Positions 10,712 through 21,934 of a stretch of DNA of 64,000 bases are shown here, piece after piece. Location of the stretch: the NCBI GenBank assembly GCA_026119935.1, contig JALRMH010000031.1, positions 124,001 to 188,000 on the forward strand. Direction: 5' to 3'. A model generated the notes under the pieces. It saw only the letters and a program-made list of their open reading frames with translations, was not told the DNA's origin and did not search any database. How positions within the stretch are numbered: position 1 is the first letter of the stretch; each line of letters opens with the position of its first letter. This DNA comes from Endothia cerciana (lineage: Eukaryota; Ascomycota; Sordariomycetes; Diaporthales; Cryphonectriaceae). A program made the translations under genes and the position numbers.

Positions 10712-11968
10712 ATGAAGCCGAATCGAAGCGACCACGGTGATAGCGACGGTAGCCGCTCGAGGAGGACCCGGCACCACCGTTATGACTCTCGCCGTGACGA
10801 CTCTTCCGTCGACAGCGGGTACTATGGCTCATCTGCACCAACCTCGCCACAATCTCCGCGGAAAGATCTCTCACGAGACCAGCACCTAGCTTCTCCGAAA
10901 CATAATCGATCAAGAGGCATGCCTAAACATGATGCCGACAGGGGGAGCGAGGCCCACTGGGAGGACTCCGGCACCGATTCGGACTACGATCCCAAAGCAA
11001 AATACTATCTCGCGGTCGATGATGACGCCTATCGAGACATCTCCTTCCAGGGCGGAAAGCCATCAGGCCAATCGCGGCTAGGCGAGAGCAGGGAGAGAAG
11101 GCGAGATGGCAGAGGCGAGCATTCTGCCACGCCACGTCGAAGCGACCACGAGCGGCGAGGCTCTACATCCCATCGGCACCGCTCAGTGTCCTCCACCGAA
11201 AGCGAGTCTAGCGATCTGCACAAGCAAGGCGATCGCCCCCCACGACAGTCATCTCGTCGATACTCCGACGTGTCTCGACCTCGACGAGACTCTCACCGCC
11301 GTCCACTTTCCCCAATACCGTCCGAGCAATCCGAGGGTTGGCAAACTTCCACAGAGCCGTTGCAAGGGGCTCGGCGTCGAAGTGTTTCCCGTACCGACCG
11401 CCGCAGGAGAAATTCGAGCGGAGACTCATTATCAGACATTGGGTCCACGGATCCCCAAGACGAAGACATCAGCCCCAAATCACGGACATCTCCAGCGAGA
11501 CCCCCGAGGTCACGCACCCGGCATGGTGACCGCCGCGAGAGCAGCCAGCAAGGCGGCAGGTCCGGATCCTCCTCATACAAGGGGGCTGCAAACATGGATG
11601 ATGCGTGGTACAAGACGTTCAAGGAACGAATCACGAAAGGTGTGGATATGAACCAGGTGAAGAAAGTCGGGCTCGACGCTGCCGCCGTCGCTGCAGTCAA
11701 GGTGGCGGTTGGTACGCAGGTGCCTTGGAAGCAGCGGATACCCAAGACAATAGCTGTCGGTCTTGCGGCAGCCGTGACAGACTTCCTGATATCCAAGACA
11801 TCCGTCAAACCCAAAGGGATGGTCGGTACAATATACGCGAGGCAACTCGTCGAGATTGCCCTGGCGAATTTGATCATCAACCCGGTTAGCAACAAAGTGA
11901 CCGGTGCAGCACAGAAGACGAAGGGCAAGGGGGTTGTGAGCAGCGGTGGTCTTGGGAGGAGGAGGTAG
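10712..11968 (+). CDS. Ser/Arg-rich protein with hydrophobic C-terminal domain
   Basis: Uncharacterised fungal protein of 418 residues in a single exon, ATG 10712 to TAG 11966. Residues 1 to about 295 are low-complexity and rich in Ser, Arg, Asp and His, with SP/TP motifs such as APTSPQSPRKD, so it is probably disordered and phosphorylated. The last 120 or so residues are different: WYKTFKERITKGVDMNQVKK, then alanine-rich helices (LDAAAVAAVKVAVGT, AVGLAAAVTDFLI, QLVEIALANLIINPV) that could insert in or lie on a membrane, and a basic end GGLGRRR. No catalytic motif is seen. The constant C-terminal block with a variable RS-like head suggests an adaptor or membrane-bound scaffold; this is inference. 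The start is the first ATG after an in-frame stop. Confidence 0.75.
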   Translation: MKPNRSDHGDSDGSRSRRTRHHRYDSRRDDSSVDSGYYGSSAPTSPQSPRKDLSRDQHLASPKHNRSRGMPKHDADRGSEAHWEDSGTDSDYDPKAKYYLAVDDDAYRDISFQGGKPSGQSRLGESRERRRDGRGEHSATPRRSDHERRGSTSHRHRSVSSTESESSDLHKQGDRPPRQSSRRYSDVSRPRRDSHRRPLSPIPSEQSEGWQTSTEPLQGARRRSVSRTDRRRRNSSGDSLSDIGSTDPQDEDISPKSRTSPARPPRSRTRHGDRRESSQQGGRSGSSSYKGAANMDDAWYKTFKERITKGVDMNQVKKVGLDAAAVAAVKVAVGTQVPWKQRIPKTIAVGLAAAVTDFLISKTSVKPKGMVGTIYARQLVEIALANLIINPVSNKVTGAAQKTKGKGVVSSGGLGRRR

Positions 11969-12758
11969 AATGCTGCCGGTGTGAAGCTAAGATGAAATGG
12001 CATCGCATGGAAGTTCACATGCAGATTCATATTGTATTTTTCTTTAGCATATCACATGTATGCTGTCATTGATGAGTGCTTTCTAAAGCTTGGTTCGACC
12101 CTTGCGGTAACCCCAAAAGATGCGATCACAATTGATTATGAGAGCTATCGGCCAGAACCAGCGTCAACCAAACATGGCTCAACCTCCGATCTGTTTCCAC
12201 GTCTTACGGCCTCCACTGGCGACCGATTGGCATCTCCCTCCGAATCGCATCAAATAGGACTCGCCAAGACGCAAGAGAATAAAACAACGAAGATACCTAG
12301 GCGGCTCGTTAGTCATAGATTGGCATAGGTGATCGAGATCCGCGTACCTAGTGAAATGGAAAGCACCGTCGTTTCCCAGGTATGTAGAATGGTTAGTGGA
12401 TGCTGAATCGCTGGTTGGGAAGAATCTGTCCTTTTCGGGACCAGTTCTCGACCGTCGACGGGGGAGGCAATCCTGTTGACAAGATCCAAAATCTCAGGCC
12501 TGTGCTTTGGCCGAAATCACTCAACCAAGTCTCTCAGAGGTCTACCCTGTGCCAGTTATTCTTGGAGGGATTTTGCCGTTCTTGCTTCGGTCCAGAACCG
12601 AGCATCGAGGTTATAGATGCGAATCTTCCCCCCGGAGTCTCTAACCACCATTCATTGTGAGTTTTCAGAGGCTCATGATCTATTGATATTTGGGGCGTGA
12701 GTGGCCAGTGTCGGATGGATTGCTTCGTCGCCTTCAAATTCTGAAAAGCCTTTAGACA
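11969..12758. other. intergenic, nothing recognised
   Basis: A 790-bp stretch between the Ser/Arg-rich gene and minus-strand gene relics. No coding frame or repeat is supported. Confidence 0.55.
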
Positions 12759-13663
12759 TCATATGATGCTGATGGATATATCCCAGCCCATCCGTTGGGG
12801 ATTCTTTGTGGAGAGACTTTTCGTAGGGGACATACAACTCCCACTGATATCTGGGAACGGCACATAGTTCTCATGAAAAGGTGCGGATAGCTTGGCGCCG
12901 TGTTCCAAAAAGGCCATCAGCCCTTCCCAAACATACCCTGAACAAGCCCCCCTCCTCATAGAGATTTCCATCTGCCAACGAACGGAGGAGAAATTTTAAC
13001 CACGGAATGAGTTCTTCATTGTAATCGATTTGTGGAAGCGGAGAATTAGGCTCCAGTCGCAGCGTTAAAAGGCATCGTAAGTTGGTGAGCGATGTCTCAG
13101 AGACAAAATGACCCTCTCGGCTGATCATATCAAGCAGTGTGGCACTAGTTTCAGGCAGTAAAACCCAAGAACCTTGCTGTCGAATTTTCCACTCGATGTA
13201 AAATCCAGATCCAATCGCACAGGCAACTGAGGAGACCGAAAGTGTTGCCGTCTCCTCGTTGGGTAACTCATCCCATATGTCGCTGGCGAAGGCGCCTTTA
13301 ACTATGACGGAAGTACTTGCGAACTGCAGTATTCTGCTGCAGTTCAAGGATTTTTCCTCGCTTCCAGCTTCAACTTCCAATCAAAATAGCTGGTGTCGTA
13401 GCATCGCGTCGTTTAGAAGATCAAGATGGCGAAAACATGGGTCGTCGCTGCCGGTGATGGTACTCTTGATCCAGCTGACCACACTTAGCAACATACTCAG
13501 CATATGTCGACCAATATCCAAACTCCAGAGAAGGCCATTTGACTTGATTAATGAGACATTGCAAGATCAGAATCTTCGTGTCGCTCTCTGTGCGCTGCCA
13601 GTAATTAGCTCGCGTGCTCTGAAGAAAGTCATAGGCCGTGCGGTGGACAAACGTGACAGATAG
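12759..13663 (-). pseudogene. relic of NACHT/ankyrin-type (NLR-like) protein
   Basis: Minus-strand coding relic. From 13661 downward one frame reads LSVTFVHRTAYDFLQ and on to MFSPS, then stops near 13428. VxFVHRTxxDFL is the block that follows the NACHT module in many fungal STAND/NLR-like proteins. A second frame (13380-12871) continues in protein-like fashion through FLLRSLADGNLYEEGGLF. A third frame near 12930-12760 reads MAFLEHGAKLSAPFHE, which resembles the start of an ankyrin-type repeat. The piece therefore has at least two frame changes, and no NACHT P-loop is found to its left or right. It is a decayed C-terminal fragment. The family call rests on the HRTAYDFL block only. Confidence 0.5.
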
Positions 13664-14036
13664 GAGAAGGAGAGGGGGAAGCGAGGGGGAATAAAGCCCC
13701 AGCTTTCTTATATCTGAAACTTAACGAGAACTGCCTTTATTTTGTTAGTATTGCTGTGGTATCGGCTCCTTCTGTCCTCGGATGGTAAGGTGGTCTCGAT
13801 GAATTAGACAACAGAGCCTACCAACTACACAATAATACAACTGCGGATTACATAAACTTCTAGAGCTTTAGAAGAATAGCGACGGTCTATGATCTATAAT
13901 GTCTTAATGATGTTTGATATTGAATTTAAAAGGGTAGCAGAAAGGAGTTTATCGATGACTCTGACGGAGAATAAACCTTGTGTATGTCAACATCAGCTTC
14001 TAAGCAGTTGTTGATATTTGTATCACAATGTACCAA
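13664..14036. other. AT-rich intergenic
   Basis: 373 bp of markedly AT-rich sequence with no frame. It separates two groups of minus-strand relics and is lower in GC than the surrounding gene-bearing DNA. Confidence 0.5.
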
Positions 14037-15680
14037 CTAAATATTCAGAACTCGTTTTAGGTTGTTCCAAAGTCGAAACTTCTCTCTTGGTTGGTGTTTA
14101 GTAAAGGCTCTGCCTTTTACAACTGGGACATAGGCGATCCTGCTCTCAATTCCAATTACAACACCGCTCTGCTCGATAGCAGCCATGCTGTCGGAGTCAG
14201 TGTTTTCATCGCTCTTAATTACGTAGTCAACCATGTAAGAAACCATCTCCCTAGTTTCCTGTCTAAGTTCTTCGTGGCTGTCGCATACTGGCTTGGAGTA
14301 ATCACTTAGCAGTAGTCCCGTCGTTAGTAGGATGGGACATGAAAACATTATCATCCGCTTGCTGCTGCAGAACAGACTCGTCCTTTTCGAAAGAGCATGA
14401 TCGTCCCTGGAGGTCGATTCTGGGTCCCAGAATTTTAAGAATTTCTTGCCGCATTTTCTTTGCCACCTCCATATCAGCTGGTGCAGTCTGATCATCGCTC
14501 CCAAGATCCCCAGTCTTTGCGTGCTCTTCTTCCGGTTTGAATGTATAGTCGGCAAACTGCGACTGGAGGGTGTCCACAGAACTCGCGCGAATCAGGCCTA
14601 GAGGCATAATGGGGTAGTCATGCGAAACAATGTACGCCCTCCCAAAGTGGATGCGTGCAGAACGAGGGAGCGTAGTAGACGGGTGTTCTGACTTCATTCG
14701 TATAGGGTCCAGTACGATGCCGTTCTCATCTGTGCCCACGGGAGGGACTTCTTTGCTGGAGTGCAGAACCGCATGGAGTTAGATGTCAACCTGTTTTCCA
14801 CAGCCCATCCCTCCGTATCTGTTATCTGCGTAAGTATGTACGCTTGACACAGCCAAGACGAAGCCTCTACCGATAATGACAAGTAGAAAGTTTGCTCACG
14901 TGTGAACGCTAGTGCACAAGCACGAATTCGCTCCTCCACGGACTATAATGAAATGTTGAACAAGAGGAAGGCCATTTATCGGCTAGTAATATTCTAGCGG
15001 TAAAGAGAAAAGCTCCATAGAGTGTTCTACCTCCTCATTCGATAAAATTGGTCTTTCCGAGGTGATATCTTCGGGTAGAATCCAAGACTCCGGTGCGACA
15101 TCCACCTCGCAGCCTAACAGCACAGGAACCGGTTTGCCAAATTTTTGCTCATCCTCTGCGTAGGTTCGCATATCTATCATCGGTTTATAAGTACCGCAGT
15201 GGCAGACGCGGAAGTGATACGCCACCCCGTCCTCTTTTGTCAACCATTTCGTCTGTCTTTTCAGAGGCCTGCCTTGAGGGCAACAGATTCTGCAGTACAC
15301 AAACCATGCTTCCCAGCGTCTTATCCACAATAAGGTACCATTTGTCCTAACGGCAGGGCTAGTATCTGGCCTAGTCGCTTCTTCCTGTCCTCAAGGTTTT
15401 CAGCATCAGCTTGATCTTTGAGGGTGGAGATGGGCTCCAGAGGTAGGTGGTTAAAGTTGACCGGCCTCCACTCGCAGTTATTTGTAAAACATGAAACTAG
15501 AGACTACCTTCAGCGAGAATACCTGACCAGGTCGGAAGAATTCGTCCGGGTTTGGCTGTTGCCTGGACACTGAGGGTTCACTGAGCTCGAATATATTATA
15601 AAATTTCAAGAGGCCTTGAAATTCTCCCATCTGCAAACTCGGCTAAATCGCTTTCATCAACTTTCTCTAGGGGAATTTTA
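14037..15680 (-). pseudogene. fragmented minus-strand coding relic
   Basis: Several minus-strand pieces look coding but do not join cleanly. At 15635-15510 a frame reads FYNIFELSEPSVSRQ and then DEFFRPGQVFSL, a block I associate with fungal proteins of the DUF6590 type. At 15330-14983 a 115-residue frame has YHFRVCHCGTYKPM and a Glu-rich end. At 14739-14302 a frame reads RSARIHFGRAYIVSHDYPIMP, also DUF6590-like. At 14330-14037 a further frame (DSHEELRQETREMVSY) may be another exon. Stops separate the pieces and I could not find consistent introns. It could be a highly interrupted live gene, but decay is more likely given the neighbouring relics. Confidence 0.35.
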
Positions 15681-15766
15681 AGATTTACTAAGACTATTGG
15701 ATTATACATAGTGCGATTTAACGCCTAAGTGAAGTGCATTGCTCAAAGCTGGCTAAAGGTCCTCAC

Positions 15767-16283
15767 TTTTAGTAACAAGCCAACATTTACCAAGCGGTTG
15801 ATGGACGCAAGTAGAGTGGCAAGCATGCGCCTAAGCTTCTCAACCTATAAGATTAGTCAGAGTATACTAGTCCTTCTATCATGATGGCAAGCCCATTCTT
15901 TAGTATCGTATCTATCGAGAACCACTCCCTTTCTCCGGCATCTGCAAAGCCCAGAAACCCTTTCTCCGTGCATCTTTTAATAGGTTTCCCGAGCCATCCC
16001 CGGCAAGACTCGAACTGTAAGGCTCGCACATGACGAGGAACGATTCCATCGCTTCCTTAGCCGATGCCACAAGGAAGAGCAAGTTGGTTATTGTCGCCTG
16101 TGCTAGCTGGTTCGAGGCTCGGAGCTGGTCGACCTGTAGGAGTACCATGTGCACAACTTTAAGCTCCGCCATGAGTTCGCAGTAGTCTTGCGCTGATCCC
16201 TTAGCAGAGGAAAGAGACTGCACCAGAGTGTACGCCAGCTGTGCTCCAGCGAGAATATCGCCAACAGAGAATCCGAAGGACAT
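15767..16283 (-). pseudogene. N-terminal helical domain fragment (STAND/ubiquitin-like head type)
   Basis: From ATG 16283 the frame reads MSFGFSVGDILAGAQLAY and continues through SSAKGSAQDYCELMAEL and HMVLLQVDQLRASNQL to FWALQMPEK. This is the helical N-terminal domain found at the head of many fungal multidomain proteins (ankyrin, NLR-like, ubiquitin-like domain). A second exon at 15844-15767 begins after a TATAG acceptor with VEKLRRMLATLLASINRL, as expected for that domain. After MPEK the sequence reads GGGAGTGG where a GTGAGT donor would be expected, so splicing appears broken. After the second exon nothing coherent follows except the pieces at 14.0-15.7 kb. It may be the 5' end of that broken gene. 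Confidence 0.5.
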
Positions 16284-19200
16284 TATGGTGATAACCAGTA
16301 CCAGAGTGCTTCCGGCTCGACAATTCAATATGTCTTCCGGCCGCAACGTCCAAAGAAGCGCGAGTGTCTGTAAAATGTTGACTAAGCAGATTCTGCTCGG
16401 TGAGGCTCAACAAGTCAGTTCAACCTGGTAAGGCAGACAAGATAGCAACCGACACATTTCCGATGCTATACACGTGTTCATGTGAAGCCGGTTTCAGCTC
16501 ATGCTTCCTAACTAAGAGCTCGCGTGTCCTATAAAAAGTGGGTAGCTGCGCTGGCAGGCTTAGCCAGGCTCAGTGAGGGCGCAGGTTAAAGCAGCGGGTT
16601 GCTCAGGTTCAAAGACGGAAATGGAATTCGGTACGGTTGTGTTTCGTCGCCGACTTTCCCGAAATTTCATCGGTCTTTTCAGTGTGAACAAGTTACAAGT
16701 TTTTCTTCACCAGGAGCTACCAAATCAGTGTTTGATTGCTCGGTGGTCAGCCGTTCCTATGTTCCGGGCCTCAGAGCTCATTTTGGAAACAATTTTTATT
16801 GGAACGCCCTCCGCAGTAATCTACCTAAGTATTTACAAGTGTCTGAACAGGTTAATTTGTCCTATTGGAGCGAACAGTATGGTATCAACTGAGGTATGCT
16901 CACAATTTGCAAACTGGAAACGAACTCTTTCTGATGATGTGGGGATTATCATCTCACGAGAAGTCGTGAACTTATCGCCCTTCCTGTGCTGAACTCGCCC
17001 TAAAAAAAAAAAAAATGTTGGCAAGCACTTGAAGAACATCATCATCGAGGACCCTATTGTCTATATAGGTACTTTCCGTCTTGGTTGAGAATTCTCAACA
17101 GACAGCTCTAAAAGGATGACCATCCCCAGTGCTAAGTAAGAATAACATTGGCTACGTAGCTACGTAGAAGGTAGCCTCTTACAGTCTAAATTTCCCTTGC
17201 CTTGCCTGCTCCAGGTATCCAACAGCAATTGCAGGTGAAAGTCAACTCTACTAGTCTACTAGGGGAGATAGACTTGACCTCGGCTATGCCCTTCAATCTC
17301 CCATCGAGGAGATAGGACACAGCCCAGCGCAGACGCGGCCAAGCGCATAACAAACGCACGACAGGTCCTGCTCGTCACGCATTGTGTGGATCTGCCAAGA
17401 CGCCCATCCGGACCTTTTGCCATACCGAACCTTACAGTCTCGGAATATTCCGGCGGGGGCACGTCTTCGGCCCGCATGCGCGGTCCCACCGCCGGGGCAC
17501 CGTCCGCCGCAGTATGTATCCCTTCACCGGATGTCAAGGCTGCATCATGCATCCGCCCCCCGGCCGTCACCCGCCGCGTGTGTGTGTATGGTCCCCCCCC
17601 CCTCCCCGGGTCGGTGAGTTGTACTGTAGGCATTTGCCAACATCACTTCGATCCGTCCAAATACCCCCCTTCCCCTCCCACAAACATGCGCGGCTGGGAA
17701 ACCTCGGGCTTATGCATATGTTGGTCATGCAGCGGATGCGTTGTCAGGCACAACCGGTGCCGGCCAAGCCCCCAGCACCGTCCGCCGCATTGATGGCCAA
17801 CGGGCAGCAGACAGCCCCAACAGCTGAATGGCTGCTTAGGGCAGGGGCCCATCCGTGTGCTGGTCGTTGGGTCTTGACTCGACCTGTGCACCAACACGCC
17901 CCCTCATACGAGGCAACTCTGGGCGGAATTCCGAGGGATTTCTTACTCAGACGGAATTAATGCGCCTCGTACAGATAGCCAGTCGGGGAGCCTCCCCAAA
18001 GGCCGAACTTTGCTTTGCCGCCATCCGATTCCTTTGCCTGGACGGAAAAAGAAAGAAAAAGAGGGCATCATAGACAGTCTGGTGTTGCGGCGAGGTCGAG
18101 CCTGTGTTTCGGAAAAGAGGACTTTAGGGTTTCTGGGATCTTTTGGTCCAGGGGAGGCCATCCCGCCCTTCTCTGGCATCCCTGGAAACGATGGATAAGG
18201 ATCTCAAAGTACCTGTACAGAGCTGGATTGTACTCGTCCCCCCCAGTGTGGGCCGAGCTATGCCCCAGGTGAGAGCTGGGGGCCGAAGGATGAGCGGGCA
18301 GATCGATCCATGCAAGATATCTTACCTTCCCCGGCCCCCCCCCCAAAAGGGCTTACAGACGTGTGAGATTGCGAGTCGCTGGGCTTACGGGGTACCTGAG
18401 CCCACCCTCCTCCCTCCGCGTCCATCCCTGGGTCCGGGAAAGGAAGAATGCGGCGGGAACCGTGAACCAGTGGGCCAAGCTGGGGGGCCCAAGATAGACG
18501 AGGCCGCGACTTACAAGGTTTCTGCAGACCCCATGGGCCTGTGGTTCCATATCAGGATCAATCTTTGTTACCCATGTACACAGGCTATGATGGCTATGTG
18601 GATGCCACAAGTCACAAGTCCAACCGTAGAACTCTTAGTCGCCTCATCTTGTTCTGTCAACATCCCATGTGATAAGGCGAGGGGGGGGGGGGGGGGAGAG
18701 AAAGAGTGACAGCATCAGCCAGCGTCAGCCCGATCATCCTGCACGGTAAGCGCCCAGACGGGAGCACACCCTTTCCCACAGGGCCCAGGTGGATCGACCA
18801 GGACACTGATCAGGTCATGATTGTGCAATGGATCGTGATCTAGGAAGGGGTGCCGGTATGGTCCATCAGGCCGGGGATCAGAGAGGGTTCCCTTTATGAG
18901 GGTTAAAGTCTCGACACGCGCGAAGGTTGGCTGCCGGCGGCGGTCATCATACAGGAGAACCTCGCAAAGGGGCCAGTAAGAAGACGGAGACCAGGAGTGG
19001 AGACCGTAGCTACTGCTATATGTAGGCATCCCCGTTCCTATTGTACCTCGTGGGTGGAGTCAGTAGTATCTTCTCTCGAATTCGCTGTACAGAATATAGA
19101 CACCTTGTATCGGAAACACTGGGCCGGGCGGTGATTGGAGGACTCGCCAACGAAAGATGAAGGATCCACAGACAGTGTGAGACGGCGCTTGGGTCAACGG

Positions 19201-19810
19201 TCGAGAAAGTTTGGTAGCATGGTCTGTGGGGTGCGGCGCAGGTGGTGCGGTCATCAGTTGTGAGCAGGATGGGGGAGGGGGAGGGTTTGTATCCCCGATA
19301 CAGTTGCAATGATACGACCTGTACTGGCATAGATACTCTCCGTGCAATGTCCCGGTCTTCATATGGTGGCCGGTAATGGAGACGGCATTCCTTGTCAGTG
19401 ATGGAGTTCCTGAAGACGCTCTGCGATCCGTGCAGCTGAGCTCGGGCTGCCGGTGGCAGACCTCCTCAGGGTGTACTTGGCTGGTACTTGGGAGGCCGGC
19501 GAAGCTGGCCTCACAGCCATGCCTCCCCCTCCCCCTAGACCGTTGAGGGACCTACTTGGGTAGGTTGAGACGACCGTCATAGGAGAGGGAATGGATGTCT
19601 GTCTGTCGGTGAGTGTCATGACATGCACTAGTGCGGCACAGCATGGTAACCATGATGTCTACCAAGGGCCCGATAAATGTCGTTTGATATCTGTCTAGGT
19701 ACGCAGGTATCGTTTTTGAGACCATGGAGGCCCCCAATCGCAGGAGGTGCCTGTACTGACGACTACCATCCCTGAGATACGACATGGTGAGGGTGATGGG
19801 ATGCACCTGG
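16284..19810. other. gene-free 3.5 kb
   Basis: No gene is supported. The left part is AT-rich and contains the palindromic tandem TACGTAGCTACGTAG (17153-17167). The right part is GC-rich and holds homopolymers (C10 at 18335-18344, G16 at 18681-18696). Short frames here lack conserved motifs or introns. Confidence 0.5.
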
Positions 19811-21055
19811 CTATAGGTATTGCTTACCAGGCGGCATCCTTATGCCCAGGGCCGCTCTGGAGTCGGGGCCTCCGCCTCCGCCTCCTCCTCCGCCACCCGT
19901 GCCGGGCCCCTGACCTTTCGCGATGACCTCGTCCACCTTGCTCGCGCCCAGCGAGAAGGCGGGACACACCCACTCGCCACAGCTGCACTTGAACCCCTGC
20001 CACGCATAGCGGCCTATGCTCGAGCCACACCTAGGGTTCGGGCACACGAGCCTTCCGTCCAGCTCCCCCGCCTCGAGGACGGGCCTCATCCACGACAGGG
20101 CCTCGACGAAGTGGTGCGGACACGGCTGGTCCGCCGCGGCAGCCTTCTGGTGGTGGGGGACGATGAACTGGTGCGTCGCGAGGACCCTCCTGCATTTCTT
20201 GCAGCGGAGCTCCTTTGCCGGTCCCGTGCCGTCCACCTGGCCCTTGTCCTTCGGGGCCTCGGTCTCGTCCTCAAATATTATCCAGTCGGGCTTCTTGCCG
20301 ATCTTGGCGCTCTCCTCGACCTCGCGCTCCCACAGCCATCGCTGATAGGTGGCGTCGCCCTCTACCGCGCCGTCGCTGTCTGCGGGCATACCCATCCGGA
20401 CCCACATCTCCAGCTGCTTCATGAAGCCCGGGTTGGGCTCTGCGATCTCGCGCGTCTTGCGGACCCAGTCCAGCGCGGCCTGGACCGACCTCCGCGCGGT
20501 CTCCTCGTCCGGGCGTCTGATGTTGCTCGGGGTGAGGCCGTAGCGGTGGGGATACCTCCAGAGCAGGTAGGCCACGACGGCAGTGACGGATCGCGATTTG
20601 CCCATCGCGCAGTGGACGAACACGGCCCCGGGCTTGGCCGGGTCGGTCCTCGCCTCATCTCTGGGCGATAGGCCCCTCGTCTCGCTCCCGGGCGGTGATT
20701 CTCCCGCACCCGCGCCCCCACCCTCGGCAGCCCCGTCGCCCTTGGCCCCTGGCTTGGATCTCGACCCGGGCAGGACCGTGCCGCGGGGCCATTCACCTGT
20801 GCCCCCGCCCAGCCCCCTCCTGATGAACCTGACGGCGCGCGGCAGGTGCACCAGGATGTCCTCGTCGTCGACATCGTCCACGTCCACGCTCAGGTGGACA
20901 TAGCGGTCCTCGAAGCCCCGCCAGTCCACGAAGCTGTACTTGATCATGCTCAGGACGTGTGTGATCCCCTTGGCCTCCATGGAGCCGGGCCGGCGCAACG
21001 CGAAGACGCCGCCGACGTACAGCTCGTCCGGGCCGTCGACGCGGTTGAGAGCCAT
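19811..21055 (-). CDS. YVH1: dual-specificity phosphatase Yvh1
   Basis: Dual-specificity phosphatase with a zinc-binding tail. In yeast it joins late 60S precursors and helps release Mrt4 so that the stalk can assemble; it also affects sporulation. From ATG 21055 the protein has 414 residues. It begins MALNRVDGPDELYVGGVF, the usual N-terminus of the family. The phosphatase signature VHCAMGKSRS has the catalytic Cys at residue 149. The C-terminal zinc region carries CKKC, CPHH, CPNPRCGSS and CSCGEWVCPAFSLG, and the protein ends near GIRMPP. The same frame stays open upstream to an ATG at 21472, which would add 139 Ser/Thr/Asp-rich residues. I prefer the family start but cannot exclude the longer form. 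A GTAAGC donor-like site overlaps the last codons. A Gly10 tract (GGC/GGA codons) lies near the end. Confidence 0.9.
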   Translation of the reverse strand: MALNRVDGPDELYVGGVFALRRPGSMEAKGITHVLSMIKYSFVDWRGFEDRYVHLSVDVDDVDDEDILVHLPRAVRFIRRGLGGGTGEWPRGTVLPGSRSKPGAKGDGAAEGGGAGAGESPPGSETRGLSPRDEARTDPAKPGAVFVHCAMGKSRSVTAVVAYLLWRYPHRYGLTPSNIRRPDEETARRSVQAALDWVRKTREIAEPNPGFMKQLEMWVRMGMPADSDGAVEGDATYQRWLWEREVEESAKIGKKPDWIIFEDETEAPKDKGQVDGTGPAKELRCKKCRRVLATHQFIVPHHQKAAAADQPCPHHFVEALSWMRPVLEAGELDGRLVCPNPRCGSSIGRYAWQGFKCSCGEWVCPAFSLGASKVDEVIAKGQGPGTGGGGGGGGGGPDSRAALGIRMPPGKQYL

Positions 21056-21890
21056 GGCCTTGCGCTCGGCGAGGTGGAGCTGCTCGTGGTCCGGCCCCCC
21101 CTCGAAGGCTGAGCGCCCGTGACGGCGGTCCGTCAGGGGGCTCGGCGGCGGTTCTCGGGTGTCGTCCCCGGTGTCGGGCGTGAGCCTGGTGGCTCTTAGC
21201 TCGCGCGTGATGGCGCGGATGTCGAGCCCCGTGAGAGCCTCAAATCTTGAGCAGCACGCTGGTGATAGGCAGGTGATGTTGTCGCTGGTGTGCCTGCCCC
21301 TGTCTGAGTCGTTGGTGTCCTGGTCGCCGTCGCTTGCTGTGGCGTTGTTGTCGATGTCTATGCTCGTGTCTGGCAGGGACCCAGATGTTGATGTTGACGT
21401 CGATGATGTCGGAAATGATAATGCTGGCACTTCTGCGGCGTGGACTCGGCCTGACTCATCCGGCGATAGCATAGTTCTGTTCTAGTCTGTGCCTGCTCGG
21501 GTTCCGTTTTTAGGCTCGGCGGATAAGATTAATCACAGACGAGAGATCTGATTCGTCAGTACATCTGCTGGTTTGGTACAGGTCGATGGGATGAGTGAGG
21601 GTCCCTGATGCATGCGAGATGGGTCCCACGAGCCTTAGTCGGGTGGAGTGACGTTGTGCTGGGGTTCAGTAGTCAGAGTTTTTGACACAGAGTTCCCAGG
21701 CAAAAGGCATGGCAGGTTTCATCTTTCACCAGGGAATAATCGCATCTACCTGCAAAAGACCTGCCCCGCACTTTTGGCCCCCACAAGAGAATTAAAGGGG
21801 ACCCACTGCGGGGTAGCCTGCAGGGCTATCACTACCACACGTAGTGCATGTGATGTAGTCGTTATCCTCGAGGTGTGAGTGTCAGAGTTA

Positions 21891-21934
21891 GTGTGTGTGT
21901 GTGTGTGTGTGCGTGTGTGTGCGTGTGTGTGTGT
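21891..21934. repeat. (GT)n microsatellite
   Basis: GT dinucleotide run with two GC interruptions, about 44 bp. Confidence 0.9.
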
